DNA of 64,000 bases from Streptomyces pseudovenezuelae (lineage in GTDB: Bacteria > Actinomycetota > Actinomycetes > Streptomycetales > Streptomycetaceae): contig NZ_KQ948148.1 in the NCBI RefSeq assembly GCF_001513955.1, positions 549,905 through 613,904 of the forward strand, in the 5' to 3' direction. Below the pieces are notes generated by a model. It did not search any database and was not told the DNA's origin. It saw only the letters and a list, made by a program, of their open reading frames with translations. This document shows positions 1 to 8,048 of the stretch, piece by piece (positions within the stretch are counted from its first letter, which is position 1; every line of letters begins with the position of its first letter). The position numbers were made by a program, and so were the translations under genes.

Positions 1-666
1 CTGCTTCTCGGTGGGCTCGGAGATGGCCCACTGGTTGTTCTGGCAGAAGAACACGACCGGGGCGTTGTAGACCGCGGAGAAGGTGAACGATTCGGCGACG
101 TCGCCCTGGCTGGAGGCGCCGTCGCCGAAGTAGGCGATGACCGCGGAGTCGGCGCCGTCCTTGGTGATGCCCATCGCGTAGCCCGTGGCGTGCAGCGTCT
201 GGGAGCCGATGACGATGGTGTAGAGGTGGAAGTTGTTGCTGTTCGGGTCCCAGCCGCCGTTGTTCACCCCGCGGAACATGCCGAGCAGGTTGGTCGGGTC
301 GACCCCGCGGCACCAGGCCACGCCGTGCTCGCGGTAGGTCGGGAAGACGTAGTCGTCGTCGCGCAGTGCCCGGCCGGAGCCGATCTGGGCGGCCTCCTGG
401 CCGAGCAGCGAGGCCCACAGGCCCAGTTCGCCCTGGCGCTGGAGGGAGGTGGCCTCGGCGTCGAAGCGGCGGGTGAGCACCATGTCGCGGTAGAGGCCGC
501 GGAGCGCTTCGGGGGTGATGTCGGCGACGTACTTGTCGTACTCGGCGTTCTTGACGCGCTTGCCCTCGGGCGTCAGCAGCTGAACCAGTTCGGGCTTGGT
601 GCTCGGGGACTTCCTCGTCCCGGCGCTGCGTCGCGGCTTGCGCGCGGCAGTGCTCTCCACGGTCAC
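1..666 (-). CDS. bkdF: 2-oxo acid dehydrogenase E1 component, alpha subunit (3' end cut by window)
   Basis: This is the thiamine-diphosphate-dependent E1 alpha subunit of a branched-chain 2-oxo acid (or pyruvate) dehydrogenase, which with E1 beta and E2 makes acyl-CoA starters. About 222 codons are visible; the C-terminus lies beyond the left edge. The start is a GTG at 666 preceded by GGAGGAG six bases away; an in-frame GTG at 660 is the alternative. A basic, Ser/Thr-rich tail of about 25 residues precedes the fold. The ThDP motif begins near residue 190 with GDGASSQGDV and ends with QNNQWAIS. A second, complete set (E1 alpha, E1 beta, E2) lies at 12.4-15.9 kb, as in Streptomyces with two bkd clusters, so this is likely the bkdF of bkdFGH. 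The symbol is inferred from that arrangement; substrate preference cannot be read from the sequence. Confidence 0.85.
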   Translation of the reverse strand, partial: MTVESTAARKPRRSAGTRKSPSTKPELVQLLTPEGKRVKNAEYDKYVADITPEALRGLYRDMVLTRRFDAEATSLQRQGELGLWASLLGQEAAQIGSGRALRDDDYVFPTYREHGVAWCRGVDPTNLLGMFRGVNNGGWDPNSNNFHLYTIVIGSQTLHATGYAMGITKDGADSAVIAYFGDGASSQGDVAESFTFSAVYNAPVVFFCQNNQWAISEPTEKQ

Positions 667-1233
667 GTGTGCTCCTCCGTCGGTCCGGCCCCCGGGGTTG
701 CCGGGTGTACCAGTGCGGCTCACCTGTTTCCGACCCCCGTGCACGGGGTGGGTGCCACTCGGCCGGAACAGGCGTGACAGGTGCCCCGGCGAGCGCCCTG
801 CAAGAATCACGTTACCCAGTGCTCCACATTTCTGTGAAACCCCCTTTGACCTGCGATTTTGCTTGGATTTCCAAGTAAATCGGAAAAGGGCCGAAGGGGT
901 GCTGGTCACAGCCTTGCAGGAGGCCGGAGCAACGGCACGTTATCCCGTCCACCCAGGCCACCGGAAGGGTTTCCGTGTTTGACTTCCCGACCGTGCCCGG
1001 GAGGGGAAAACGGGGTATTTCTCCCCGATGGCGACGAGATCGGCCGGCGTGGCGTCGTGGTGGCCCGGCGAGACGGCCGCGGTTCCGCACGCGGGACGAG
1101 GGCGTCCATGACCGAAGCAGACCGAGCGCGACCCACTGTGTCGATCTGTGACTTTCTGTGACAACGCCCAGCTCACGGCCCTTCTCCGTGCCCTAGCATC
1201 TGGCGCGTGCCGCGCTCTCCTGTACCACCCCTC
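667..1233. other. Intergenic region between divergent E1-alpha and phosphotransferase genes
   Basis: There are 567 bases with no convincing coding sequence; open frames here show no ribosome site or recognisable protein. It must carry the divergent promoters. The only clear structure is an A/T-rich palindrome near 862-875, listed separately, in a stretch of locally lower GC than the flanking genes. Confidence 0.6.
858..879. promoter_or_regulatory. Palindromic operator candidate upstream of E1-alpha
   Basis: The core CTTGGA-TT-TCCAAG (862-875) is a perfect inverted repeat with 2-base spacing. It extends outward with TTT on the left and AAA on the right after one mismatched pair. It sits about 190 bases upstream of the E1 alpha start, in the lowest-GC part of the gap. 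This looks like a dimeric regulator site; the regulator is unknown. Confidence 0.4.
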
Positions 1234-2430
1234 ATGCCTCACGCGCCCCCGCTGGGCGCCCTCCTCCGCCGGTACGCCGCCGGCTCCGCCCTCGCCTGCG
1301 ATCCCGTCGACCAAGGTCTCCTCAACCGCGGTTACCGGCTCCGTACGACCCGTGGCCGCTACTTCCTCAAGCACCACTTCGACCCCGAGACGGCCGCCCC
1401 GGAGGCGATCGCCCGCCAGCACCGCGCCACCCAGCGCCTGGCCGCCCTCGGTGTCCCGGTCGCCCCGCCCCTCCCCGCCCACGACGGCCGCACGGTCGCG
1501 GTCGTCGGCGGCCACGCCTACGCCCTCCACCCCTGGATCGAGGGCCGCCACCGCCACGGCGCCCAGCTCACCGGCGCCCAGTGCGGCCGCCTCGGGGCAC
1601 TGCTGGGCGTGGTGCACGCGAGTCTGGAGCGGGTGATGCCGCTTCAGGGGCAGGAGGGGACGGAGAAGAGTGCGCGGGCAGTCGGGGGCGTACGGACCGA
1701 CGCAGGCGCCCCGGACACCGCGCCGCACCCGCCGGGCGGACGCACCGCAGTGCTCGGCCCCGCCCCCGCGCGAACCGGCGGCACCCGTGCGGACAGGCCG
1801 CGGGCCGGTCACCCGGCCGAGCAGAACGCCAGGACGGCGGACCCGGACGCGGGCTCCGTCGACGCCGGGGCCGACCCCACCACCACCTTCGCCCTCATCG
1901 ACGACCTCCTGGCCCGCGTACGCCGGCACCGGCCCGCCGACTCCTTCGACGAGCTGGCCCGGCACCGGCTGCTGGAACGGCGGGCACTGCTCGAACAGCA
2001 CGCCGGACGGCGGCCTCCGCACAGCGGACCGGTGGGCTGGGTGCACGGGGACTTCCACCCCTTCAACCTGCTCTACCGGGGCGACGCCCCCGCCGCGATC
2101 GTCGACTGGGACCGGCTCGGCGTGAAACCCCGCGCCGAGGAGGCCGTACGCGCCGCCGCGATCTTCTTCGTACGGCCCGCGGGGACACTCGACCTGCCGA
2201 AGGTGCGGGCCTACGCGCGCGCGTACCGGCGTACGGCCGGGGCCACGCCCTCGGAACTCGCGGCGGCCGTGCACCGCGTGTGGTGGGAGCGGCTCAACGA
2301 CTTCTGGATGCTGCGCTGGCACTACGAGCGCGGCGACACCCGCGCGGACCCACAGTTCCCGGCGGCCTCGGCGCTGGTGGTGTGGTGGACGCGGGAGTAC
2401 GACGCGGTGTGCGACGCGTTCGCGGGCTGA
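1234..2430 (+). CDS. Aminoglycoside phosphotransferase (APH) family protein
   Basis: A kinase-like protein of the APH/choline kinase family, about 398 residues; the substrate is unknown. The catalytic loop is seen as VHGDFHPFNLLY (near residue 270) and the metal-binding Asp as IVDWDR about 25 residues later. The N-lobe has a FLKHH segment in the position of the ATP-binding Lys. An insertion of about 80 residues, rich in Gly, Ala, Pro and Arg and probably disordered (near residues 135-215), separates the N-lobe from the C-lobe; it is longer than usual. ATG at 1234 was chosen because similarity to the fold begins soon after; GTG at 1207 would add nine residues. The gene converges on the kinase gene with an 18-bp hairpin between them. 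Confidence 0.8.
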   Translation: MPHAPPLGALLRRYAAGSALACDPVDQGLLNRGYRLRTTRGRYFLKHHFDPETAAPEAIARQHRATQRLAALGVPVAPPLPAHDGRTVAVVGGHAYALHPWIEGRHRHGAQLTGAQCGRLGALLGVVHASLERVMPLQGQEGTEKSARAVGGVRTDAGAPDTAPHPPGGRTAVLGPAPARTGGTRADRPRAGHPAEQNARTADPDAGSVDAGADPTTTFALIDDLLARVRRHRPADSFDELARHRLLERRALLEQHAGRRPPHSGPVGWVHGDFHPFNLLYRGDAPAAIVDWDRLGVKPRAEEAVRAAAIFFVRPAGTLDLPKVRAYARAYRRTAGATPSELAAAVHRVWWERLNDFWMLRWHYERGDTRADPQFPAASALVVWWTREYDAVCDAFAG

Positions 2431-2484
2431 CGCGTGGCCCCGGAAACGCCGCGCGCGCGTGGCGCCCGTTTCCGGGGCCACGCG
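2431..2484. terminator. Bidirectional hairpin terminator
   Basis: Perfect 18-bp inverted repeat: arms 2431-2448 (beginning CGCGTGGCCCCGG) and 2467-2484, loop of 18 bases. It starts right after the stop codon of the phosphotransferase and lies 22 bases from the stop of the convergent kinase gene. There is no T-tract, as is usual in Streptomyces. Confidence 0.75.
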
Positions 2485-2506
2485 CGCGTGAGGCGTCGCG
2501 GTCGGT

Positions 2507-4078
2507 CTAGGAGTCGCCTCCGCCGCCGCCGTCCGAGCCCCCGACGAGGGCGCCCCCACCGGTCGGCTCCCCCGTGTCCGTGGGCTCCGCCGTGTCGGTG
2601 GGCTCCGGCGTGTCGGACGGCTCCGTCGCCGTCGCGGACGGCTGCGTCGCAGAGGGCGACGGCGTGTAGGAGGGCGTGTACGACGGCGTGTAGGACGGCG
2701 TGTAGCCGGAGCCGCCCGAGCTGCCGCTGTCGTCCGTGGACGTGTCGGTCTCCTCGCTCGTCGCGTCGTCGCTCGGCGTCTCGCTGGCCGTCTGGTCGTC
2801 GGTGGTCTTCGAGGTGGTCGGCGACACGGAGGTGCCGGTGCCGCCACCGCCCCCGCCTCCGCCGCCGCCGTTGAGCGCGAGGGCGACGCCCGCCGCGACG
2901 GCGATCACCGCGAGGACGGCGAGGATCCACAGCTTGCCGCGGCCGCTGCCCCGGTTGCCGTGTCCTTCGAAGCCGCCGTCGTCCCCGCCGCCGTAACCGG
3001 AGGGCAGGATCTGCTGCGGGATCTGGGTGGTGCCCGAGGAGACGCCGTTGTGCGGCAGCACGCTGGTGCTCGCGAAGCCCCCGGCGGGCGTGCCGCGGCC
3101 GTCGTGCGCCGTCACCGGGCCGGTGTTCCAGGTGCCGGTGTGGCCGCCCTGGTCGTACAGCATCTGCAGGCCGTACTGGACGAGCCCGCGCATCTCCTCG
3201 GCCGTCTGGAAGCGGTCGTCCGGCTCCTTGGCCAGCGAGCGCATGACCAGGCCGTCGAGCTCCGGCGGGACGGCGTCGGAGACCTGCGAGGGAGGCGTCG
3301 GGATGTCCTGGACGTGCTGGTACACGACGGAGAGCGGGGTCTCGCCGGTGAACGGCGGCCTGAGCGCGAGGAGTTCGTACAGCAGACAACCCGTCGCGTA
3401 CAGGTCGGAGCGGTGGTCGACGGCCTTGCCGAGGGCCTGCTCCGGGGAGAGGTACTGGGGGGTGCCCATGACCATGCCGGTCTGCGTCATCGTGGTGGAC
3501 GCGCCGTGCAGGGCGCGGGCGATGCCGAAGTCCATCACCTTGACCGCGCCGTTGTGGGTGATGATCACGTTGGCGGGCTTGATGTCGCGGTGCACGATGC
3601 CGTGCTGGTGCGAGTAGGCGAGCGCCTCCAGGACCCCGGAGACGATGATCAGGGCCTGCTCGGGCCCGGGCGCCTCGGCGTTGAGCAGCAGGTCCCGGAT
3701 CGTCCGTCCCTCGACGATCTCCATGACGATGTACGGCACCGACTGGCCGCCGACGTAGTCCTCGCCGGAGTCGTACACGGCGACGATCGCGTGGTGGTTG
3801 AGGCCGGCCACGGACTGGGCCTCACGCGTGAAGCGGGCCTTGGAGGTCGGGTCCTCGGCGAGGTCGGCGCGCAGCAGTTTGACCGCCACGGTGCGCCCGA
3901 GCCGTACGTCCTCGGCCGCGAACACCTCGGCCATACCGCCCCGGCCGAGTCTGCGGGTCAGCCGGTACCGGCCGTCCCCCACCAGTCCGCCGTTACCCCA
4001 CAGCTCCGGCGCATCTGACATTCCGCCGCCAGTCGCCTCGGGGTCGGACGGGCCCTGAGCGCGCTGCTGCTGTGCCAT
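2507..4078 (-). CDS. Membrane Ser/Thr protein kinase (PknB-like kinase domain, no PASTA repeats)
   Basis: A eukaryotic-type Ser/Thr kinase of 523 residues. The cytoplasmic kinase domain covers about residues 34-300: glycine-rich loop LGRGGMAEVF, catalytic Lys in VAVKLL, catalytic loop HRDIKPANV, metal site DFGIAR, and APE-like TPQYLSPEQ. A Gly/Ser-rich linker leads to one membrane helix near residues 385-405 (ILAVLAVIAVAAGVALAL). The outer part has no PASTA repeats. Instead it is disordered, with a Gly run, a Thr/Ser/Asp-rich stretch, four tandem SYTP units and repeated EPTDT units. This suggests a cell-wall-spanning stalk rather than a muropeptide sensor. ATG at 4078 fits the family. The gene is convergent with the phosphotransferase gene. 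Confidence 0.9.
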   Translation of the reverse strand: MAQQQRAQGPSDPEATGGGMSDAPELWGNGGLVGDGRYRLTRRLGRGGMAEVFAAEDVRLGRTVAVKLLRADLAEDPTSKARFTREAQSVAGLNHHAIVAVYDSGEDYVGGQSVPYIVMEIVEGRTIRDLLLNAEAPGPEQALIIVSGVLEALAYSHQHGIVHRDIKPANVIITHNGAVKVMDFGIARALHGASTTMTQTGMVMGTPQYLSPEQALGKAVDHRSDLYATGCLLYELLALRPPFTGETPLSVVYQHVQDIPTPPSQVSDAVPPELDGLVMRSLAKEPDDRFQTAEEMRGLVQYGLQMLYDQGGHTGTWNTGPVTAHDGRGTPAGGFASTSVLPHNGVSSGTTQIPQQILPSGYGGGDDGGFEGHGNRGSGRGKLWILAVLAVIAVAAGVALALNGGGGGGGGGGTGTSVSPTTSKTTDDQTASETPSDDATSEETDTSTDDSGSSGGSGYTPSYTPSYTPSYTPSPSATQPSATATEPSDTPEPTDTAEPTDTGEPTGGGALVGGSDGGGGGDS

Positions 4079-4470
4079 CGGTCCTCGCCGTCGTTTCTGC
4101 CCGCGGTGCGCGCGGTGTTGTTACGGTCTCCGTCGGCCACGCTACAGCCTTCACGCAAGCCGCCGGTCCGGGATGAGCCCGGGGGCCGACCCGGGACGGA
4201 CCGGCCATCAAACCTGTACTGGGTCTCGGCGTGCAAATTCTGTGTACCGGCCGTGGGGCGGCTGTAACGCCCGCACGACCTTTCTTTCGCGTACGGCCAC
4301 GGAACGGGCACTTCACGAAGGCGTCGCCGCCGTGGGGTGCGGGGGCGCCGGGCCCGGCTCCGTGGCCAAGGTCACGCCCGCCGGCCCCCGGGCCGCCGAC
4401 CGGGCCCCGGCCTGCCGCGCAAGAAGAACCCGAACGAGCGTTTCCCACCGGGGATTTCCGCCCGGCGACA
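4079..4470. other. Intergenic region upstream of the kinase gene
   Basis: About 390 bases between the kinase start and the bpa terminator. No coding sequence with a ribosome site is supported. It presumably carries the kinase promoter on the minus strand. I see no clear repeat or operator here. Confidence 0.5.
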
Positions 4471-4471
4471 T

Positions 4472-4505
4472 GAAGGGCCCGGCAGCGTCGGCTGCCGGGC
4501 CCTTC
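4472..4505. terminator. Terminator of bpa
   Basis: Perfect 15-bp stem (4472-4486 with 4491-4505; arm GAAGGGCCCGGCAGC) with a 4-base loop GTCG. It begins 12 bases beyond the stop codon of the minus-strand bpa gene. Confidence 0.85.
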
Positions 4506-4516
4506 CTCGTCGGGGG

Positions 4517-5077
4517 TTACAGGTACGGTCCGCCCGAGCGGCCGCCCGCGCGCGGGTCGATGCCGTCCTCGTGTCCGCCGACACCGGGCGGAAGGGCGCG
4601 GCGCATCTGCTCCAGCTGGGCCCGCGCGGCCATCTGCTGGGCGAACAAGGTGGTCTGGATCCCGTGGAAGAGGCCTTCGAGCCAGCCCACCAGCTGGGCC
4701 TGGGCGATGCGCAGTTCCGCGTCGCTCGGGGTCGACTCCTCGTTGAAGGGCAGGGACAGCCGCTCCAGCTCCTCCACCAGCTCGGGGGCCAGACCGTCCT
4801 CCAGCTCCTTCACCGAGCTGGAGTGGATCTCCTTGAGCCGGGCCCGGCTGGCCTCGTCGAGAGGAGCCGCGCGCACCTCTTCGAGCAGCTGCTTGATCAT
4901 GCTGCCGATCCGCATGACCTTCGCGGGCTGCTCGACCATCTCCGTGACCGGGACCTCGCGGGAGTCGTCGTCACCCCCGCCGCCCAGTGCCATCCCGTCC
5001 TGGCCCACGACCAGGATCTGGGGGCTTTCCGGCGAACCTTCGTTCCTCGGCATCTCCATGCCGCCATTCTCTCGCAC
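4517..5077 (-). CDS. bpa: Bacterial proteasome activator (Bpa/PafE, DUF2587 family)
   Basis: A 186-residue protein of the DUF2587 family. In mycobacteria the family member forms a ring that opens the 20S proteasome gate without ATP. The body is a predicted four-helix bundle (roughly residues 45-165) recognisable by MIKQLLEEVRAAPLDE, LKEIHSSSVKELEDGL and LVGWLEGLFHGIQTTLFAQQ, followed by a Pro/Gly-rich tail ending GGPYL. The short C-terminal tail resembles the Gly-Gln-Tyr-Leu docking end of the mycobacterial protein, with Gly-Gly-Pro-Tyr-Leu here; that equivalence is inferred. The start is GTG at 5077 with GAGG seven bases upstream; ATG at 5059 is possible. It is monocistronic, with a strong terminator. 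Confidence 0.88.
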   Translation of the reverse strand: MRENGGMEMPRNEGSPESPQILVVGQDGMALGGGGDDDSREVPVTEMVEQPAKVMRIGSMIKQLLEEVRAAPLDEASRARLKEIHSSSVKELEDGLAPELVEELERLSLPFNEESTPSDAELRIAQAQLVGWLEGLFHGIQTTLFAQQMAARAQLEQMRRALPPGVGGHEDGIDPRAGGRSGGPYL

Positions 5078-5195
5078 CCGTACACCTCACCACCGGGGTG
5101 CCCCCACTGTGTGCTGATCCACCGTTCCCGGCGCGGATCGCCCCCATGGCGTCACCCGAAATGCCGGTCTCTTTCCGCAATGCCAGTCTTGTCCC

Positions 5196-5897
5196 GTGAC
5201 TCCCTGGCTACGCGCGACGGTGCTGGCGATCCTGGTGGGCACGAGCGCGACCGCCGTGCCGCAGGCCGACCTCGCGTACGGCGCCGAACTGACACCTCGG
5301 GTCCCGCCCGGACAGGCAACGCACCCGGTGTCCCTGCAGGGCACGCGGTCACCGGACTCGGCACCGGCCCACCGGACACCGGGGCGGGCCCCACGGCCGG
5401 ACGCCACCGGGCTCCCGTCGCACCCCGCCCCCGGCGCGTCGGCCTCCCCCTCCGGCATCCCGTCGGTCCCGACACCGGCTCACGGGCCGCGGCACCCCGC
5501 CCCGGGGTACGCCGCCCCCTCGGGTCCCCCGCGCGGCCACGGTCCGGAGCGCGCCTCGCCCTCGCCCTCCCTCGCGCCCTCCCCCTCGGCCGCCGCTCCC
5601 TCCCGCGCGGGGAGCCGCGCGGGCGAGGGGCGGGAGCGGCCGGGGCGCCGGGAGGAGCCGGCGGCTCAGGAGGCGCAGGCCGACGGTACGGACCCCGGGG
5701 GGACCGACCCCGGGGACGACGACCTCACCGCCGCGTCGGAGCCGCCGCCGCGGACCGCCGTGGCGCGACCGTCCCGCCCCGCGGAGCGGCCCGTGGCAAG
5801 CCCCAAGGTGTTCATCCTGCCCCTCGGCACCGGGCTGGTGCTGGTCGGACTGGGGCTCGGGCTGGGCCTCTACGCGCTGCGGGTGCGGCGCGGGTAG
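5196..5897 (+). CDS. Secreted, Pro/Ala-rich membrane-anchored protein
   Basis: A protein of 233 residues with no known enzymatic domain. An N-terminal signal-like segment (residues 4-25, WLRATVLAILVGTSATAVP) is followed by about 170 residues of low-complexity Pro/Ser/Ala/Gly-rich sequence, then one hydrophobic helix near residues 203-228 (FILPLGTGLVLVGLGLGLGL) and a short basic tail RVRRG. This gives a type I membrane protein with a long extracytoplasmic stalk. The GTG start at 5196 is the first in frame and has no strong ribosome site. The gene is divergent from bpa and convergent with the oxidoreductase gene. No function is assigned. Confidence 0.7.
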   Translation: MTPWLRATVLAILVGTSATAVPQADLAYGAELTPRVPPGQATHPVSLQGTRSPDSAPAHRTPGRAPRPDATGLPSHPAPGASASPSGIPSVPTPAHGPRHPAPGYAAPSGPPRGHGPERASPSPSLAPSPSAAAPSRAGSRAGEGRERPGRREEPAAQEAQADGTDPGGTDPGDDDLTAASEPPPRTAVARPSRPAERPVASPKVFILPLGTGLVLVGLGLGLGLYALRVRRG

Positions 5898-5912
5898 GGC
5901 CGTACCGCTCAC

Positions 5913-6893
5913 CTACTGCGTGACCAGCAGGACCTTGCCGATGTGGCCGCTGTCCTCGACGACCCGGTGCGCGGCGGCCGCGTCGCTCATCGGGAGCTCG
6001 CGGTCGACGACGGGCCGGATGTGCCCGGCGTCCAGCAGGGGCCAGACATGCTCGCGTACGGCCGCCACGATCGCCGTCTTCTCGGCGGGCGGCCTGGCCC
6101 GCAGCGAGGTGGCGCTGATCGCGGCGCGCTTGCCCAGCAGCGTGGCGATGTTCAGCTCGCCCTTGATGCCGCCCTGCATGCCGATGATCGCGAGGCGTCC
6201 GTTGACGGCGAGGACGTCGACGTTGCGGCCGAGGTACTTCGCGCCCATGTTGTCGAGGACGACGTCGGCGCCCGCCCCGTCGGTGGCCTTCCTGACCTCC
6301 TCGACGAAGTCCTGCTCCCGGTAGTTGATCAGGATGTCCGCGCCGAGTGCGGCGCAGCGCTCCAGCTTCTCGGGGGTGCCCGCGGTCACCGCGACCTTGG
6401 CGCCCACGGCCTTCGCGAGCTGGATCGCCATCGTGCCGATGCCGCTGGAGCCGCCGTGCACCAGGAGGGTCTCGCCGGGGCGCAGGTGGGCGACCATGAA
6501 CACGTTCGACCAGACCGTGCAGACCACCTCGGGCAGCGCGGCGGCCCGCTTCACGTCGACGCCCTTGGGCACGGGCAGCAGCTGTCCGGCGGGTACGGCG
6601 ACCTTCTCGGCGTATCCGCCGCCCGAGAGCAGCGCGCACACCTCGTCGCCGACGGACCAGCCGGAGACACCGGGGCCGATCTCGGCGATCCGCCCCGAGC
6701 ACTCCAGGCCGGGGTAGGGGGAGGCGCCGGGCGGGGGGTTGTAGAAGCCCTGGCGTTGCAGGATGTCGGCGCGGTTGACGGCACCGGCCACCACCTCGAC
6801 CAGCACCTCGCCCTCGCCGGCGACGGCATCCGGCACCTCGCTCCAGACCAGCGCCTCGGGACCACCGGGTTCGGGAATCGTGATCGCATGCAT
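5913..6893 (-). CDS. NAD(P)H quinone oxidoreductase (zinc-free MDR family)
   Basis: A medium-chain dehydrogenase/reductase of 326 residues, NADPH:quinone reductase type. The N-terminal GroES-like part includes VLVEVVAGAVNRADILQRQG and a GLECSG segment. The Rossmann part has the nucleotide loop GGSSGIGTMAIQLAKA near residue 150. The zinc-binding residues of alcohol dehydrogenases are absent. ATG at 6893 gives the canonical start MHAITIPEPG; a longer frame upstream is not supported. It is divergent from the ABC exporter genes and ends 15 bases from the preceding convergent gene. Confidence 0.88.
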   Translation of the reverse strand: MHAITIPEPGGPEALVWSEVPDAVAGEGEVLVEVVAGAVNRADILQRQGFYNPPPGASPYPGLECSGRIAEIGPGVSGWSVGDEVCALLSGGGYAEKVAVPAGQLLPVPKGVDVKRAAALPEVVCTVWSNVFMVAHLRPGETLLVHGGSSGIGTMAIQLAKAVGAKVAVTAGTPEKLERCAALGADILINYREQDFVEEVRKATDGAGADVVLDNMGAKYLGRNVDVLAVNGRLAIIGMQGGIKGELNIATLLGKRAAISATSLRARPPAEKTAIVAAVREHVWPLLDAGHIRPVVDRELPMSDAAAAHRVVEDSGHIGKVLLVTQ

Positions 6894-7055
6894 GGGCCCG
6901 ACGCTACTCCCCGGGTCCGTCGCTCCCGGGTTCCCGGTCCCCTGCCGTCCGCCTCGCCGGACCGGTTCCCCGAAAGCCCCGGGCGCCACCGATGAGTTTG
7001 CGCGACGGTAAAGGTCTCCCCATGCGTAGCCCAAGCACGCGGAAGGACACCCACC

Positions 7056-8048
7056 ATGAGCCAAGACACGTCAGCCCTGGCCATCGAGACGGCGGGCCTG
7101 GTCAAGACGTTCGGCGAGACCAGGGCGGTGGACGGGGTCGACCTCGCGGTGCCGGCCGGCACGGTCTACGGCGTCCTCGGCCCGAACGGCGCCGGTAAGA
7201 CCACCACCGTGAAGATGCTCGCCACCCTCCTGCGGCCCGACGGCGGCGAGGCCCACGTCTTCGGCCACGACGTCGTCCGCGAGGCCGACGAGGTCCGCGG
7301 CCGGGTCAGTCTCACCGGCCAGTACGCCTCCGTCGACGAGGACCTCACCGGCGCCGAGAACCTGGTCCTGCTGGGCCGTCTCCTCGGCCACCACAAGAAG
7401 GCCGCACGCGAGCGGGCCGGACAGCTCCTGGAGGCCTTCGGTCTCTCGGAGGCGGCCGGAAAGCAGGTCAAGCACTACTCCGGCGGCATGCGGCGCCGTA
7501 TCGACATCGCCGCGTCCATCCTCAACACCCCCGAGCTGCTCTTCCTCGACGAGCCCACCACCGGCCTCGATCCGCGCAGCCGCAACCAGGTCTGGGACAT
7601 CGTGCGCGCGGTCGTCGCCCAGGGCACCACCGTGCTGCTGACCACGCAGTATCTGGACGAGGCCGACCAGCTGGCCGCCCGGATCGCCGTCATCGACCAC
7701 GGCCGGGTGATCGCCGAGGGCACCAAGGGCGAGCTGAAGGCCTCCGTGGGCGCCGGGACCGTACATCTGCGTCTGCGCGACGGCGGCCGTCGGGGCGAGG
7801 CGGCGGAGATCCTGCGGCAGGCCCTGGACGCCCAGGTGCAGCTGGAACCCGACTCGGTCGCGCTGACGGCCCGGCTCGCCACGGCGGCCGGTGACACGGC
7901 CGCCGAGCAGGCCTCCCGCGCCCTCGCCGAACTGGCCCGCACCGGCATCACCGTCGACAACTTCTCGCTCGGCCAGCCCAGCCTGGACGAGGTGTTCCTC
8001 GCCCTCACCGGACACCCCACCGACGACACCGAGGAGATGGCCGCATGA
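7056..8048 (+). CDS. ABC exporter ATP-binding protein (DrrA type)
   Basis: The ATPase subunit (330 residues) of a daunorubicin-resistance-type ABC-2 exporter. Walker A GPNGAGKTT (near residue 46), signature YSGGMRRRID, Walker B LLFLDEPTTGLD and switch His in TTQYLDEADQL are all present. The C-terminal extension (about residues 230-330) with QPSLDEVFLALTG is the DrrA-specific domain. The gene overlaps the permease gene by four bases (ATGA), so the two are translationally coupled. The substrate is unknown; such pairs export hydrophobic drugs or lipids. Confidence 0.92.
   Translation: MSQDTSALAIETAGLVKTFGETRAVDGVDLAVPAGTVYGVLGPNGAGKTTTVKMLATLLRPDGGEAHVFGHDVVREADEVRGRVSLTGQYASVDEDLTGAENLVLLGRLLGHHKKAARERAGQLLEAFGLSEAAGKQVKHYSGGMRRRIDIAASILNTPELLFLDEPTTGLDPRSRNQVWDIVRAVVAQGTTVLLTTQYLDEADQLAARIAVIDHGRVIAEGTKGELKASVGAGTVHLRLRDGGRRGEAAEILRQALDAQVQLEPDSVALTARLATAAGDTAAEQASRALAELARTGITVDNFSLGQPSLDEVFLALTGHPTDDTEEMAA

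Noticed and set aside
940..2847. A 635-codon minus-strand frame opposite the phosphotransferase gene
   Set aside because: Arg/Pro/His-rich shadow of a real gene; it also covers the terminator and part of the kinase gene in another frame.
2840..2880. A poly-Gly run in the kinase gene as a possible CRISPR or microsatellite
   Set aside because: It is a Gly codon run (GGN) in the linker before the membrane helix; no repeat-spacer structure exists anywhere in the window.
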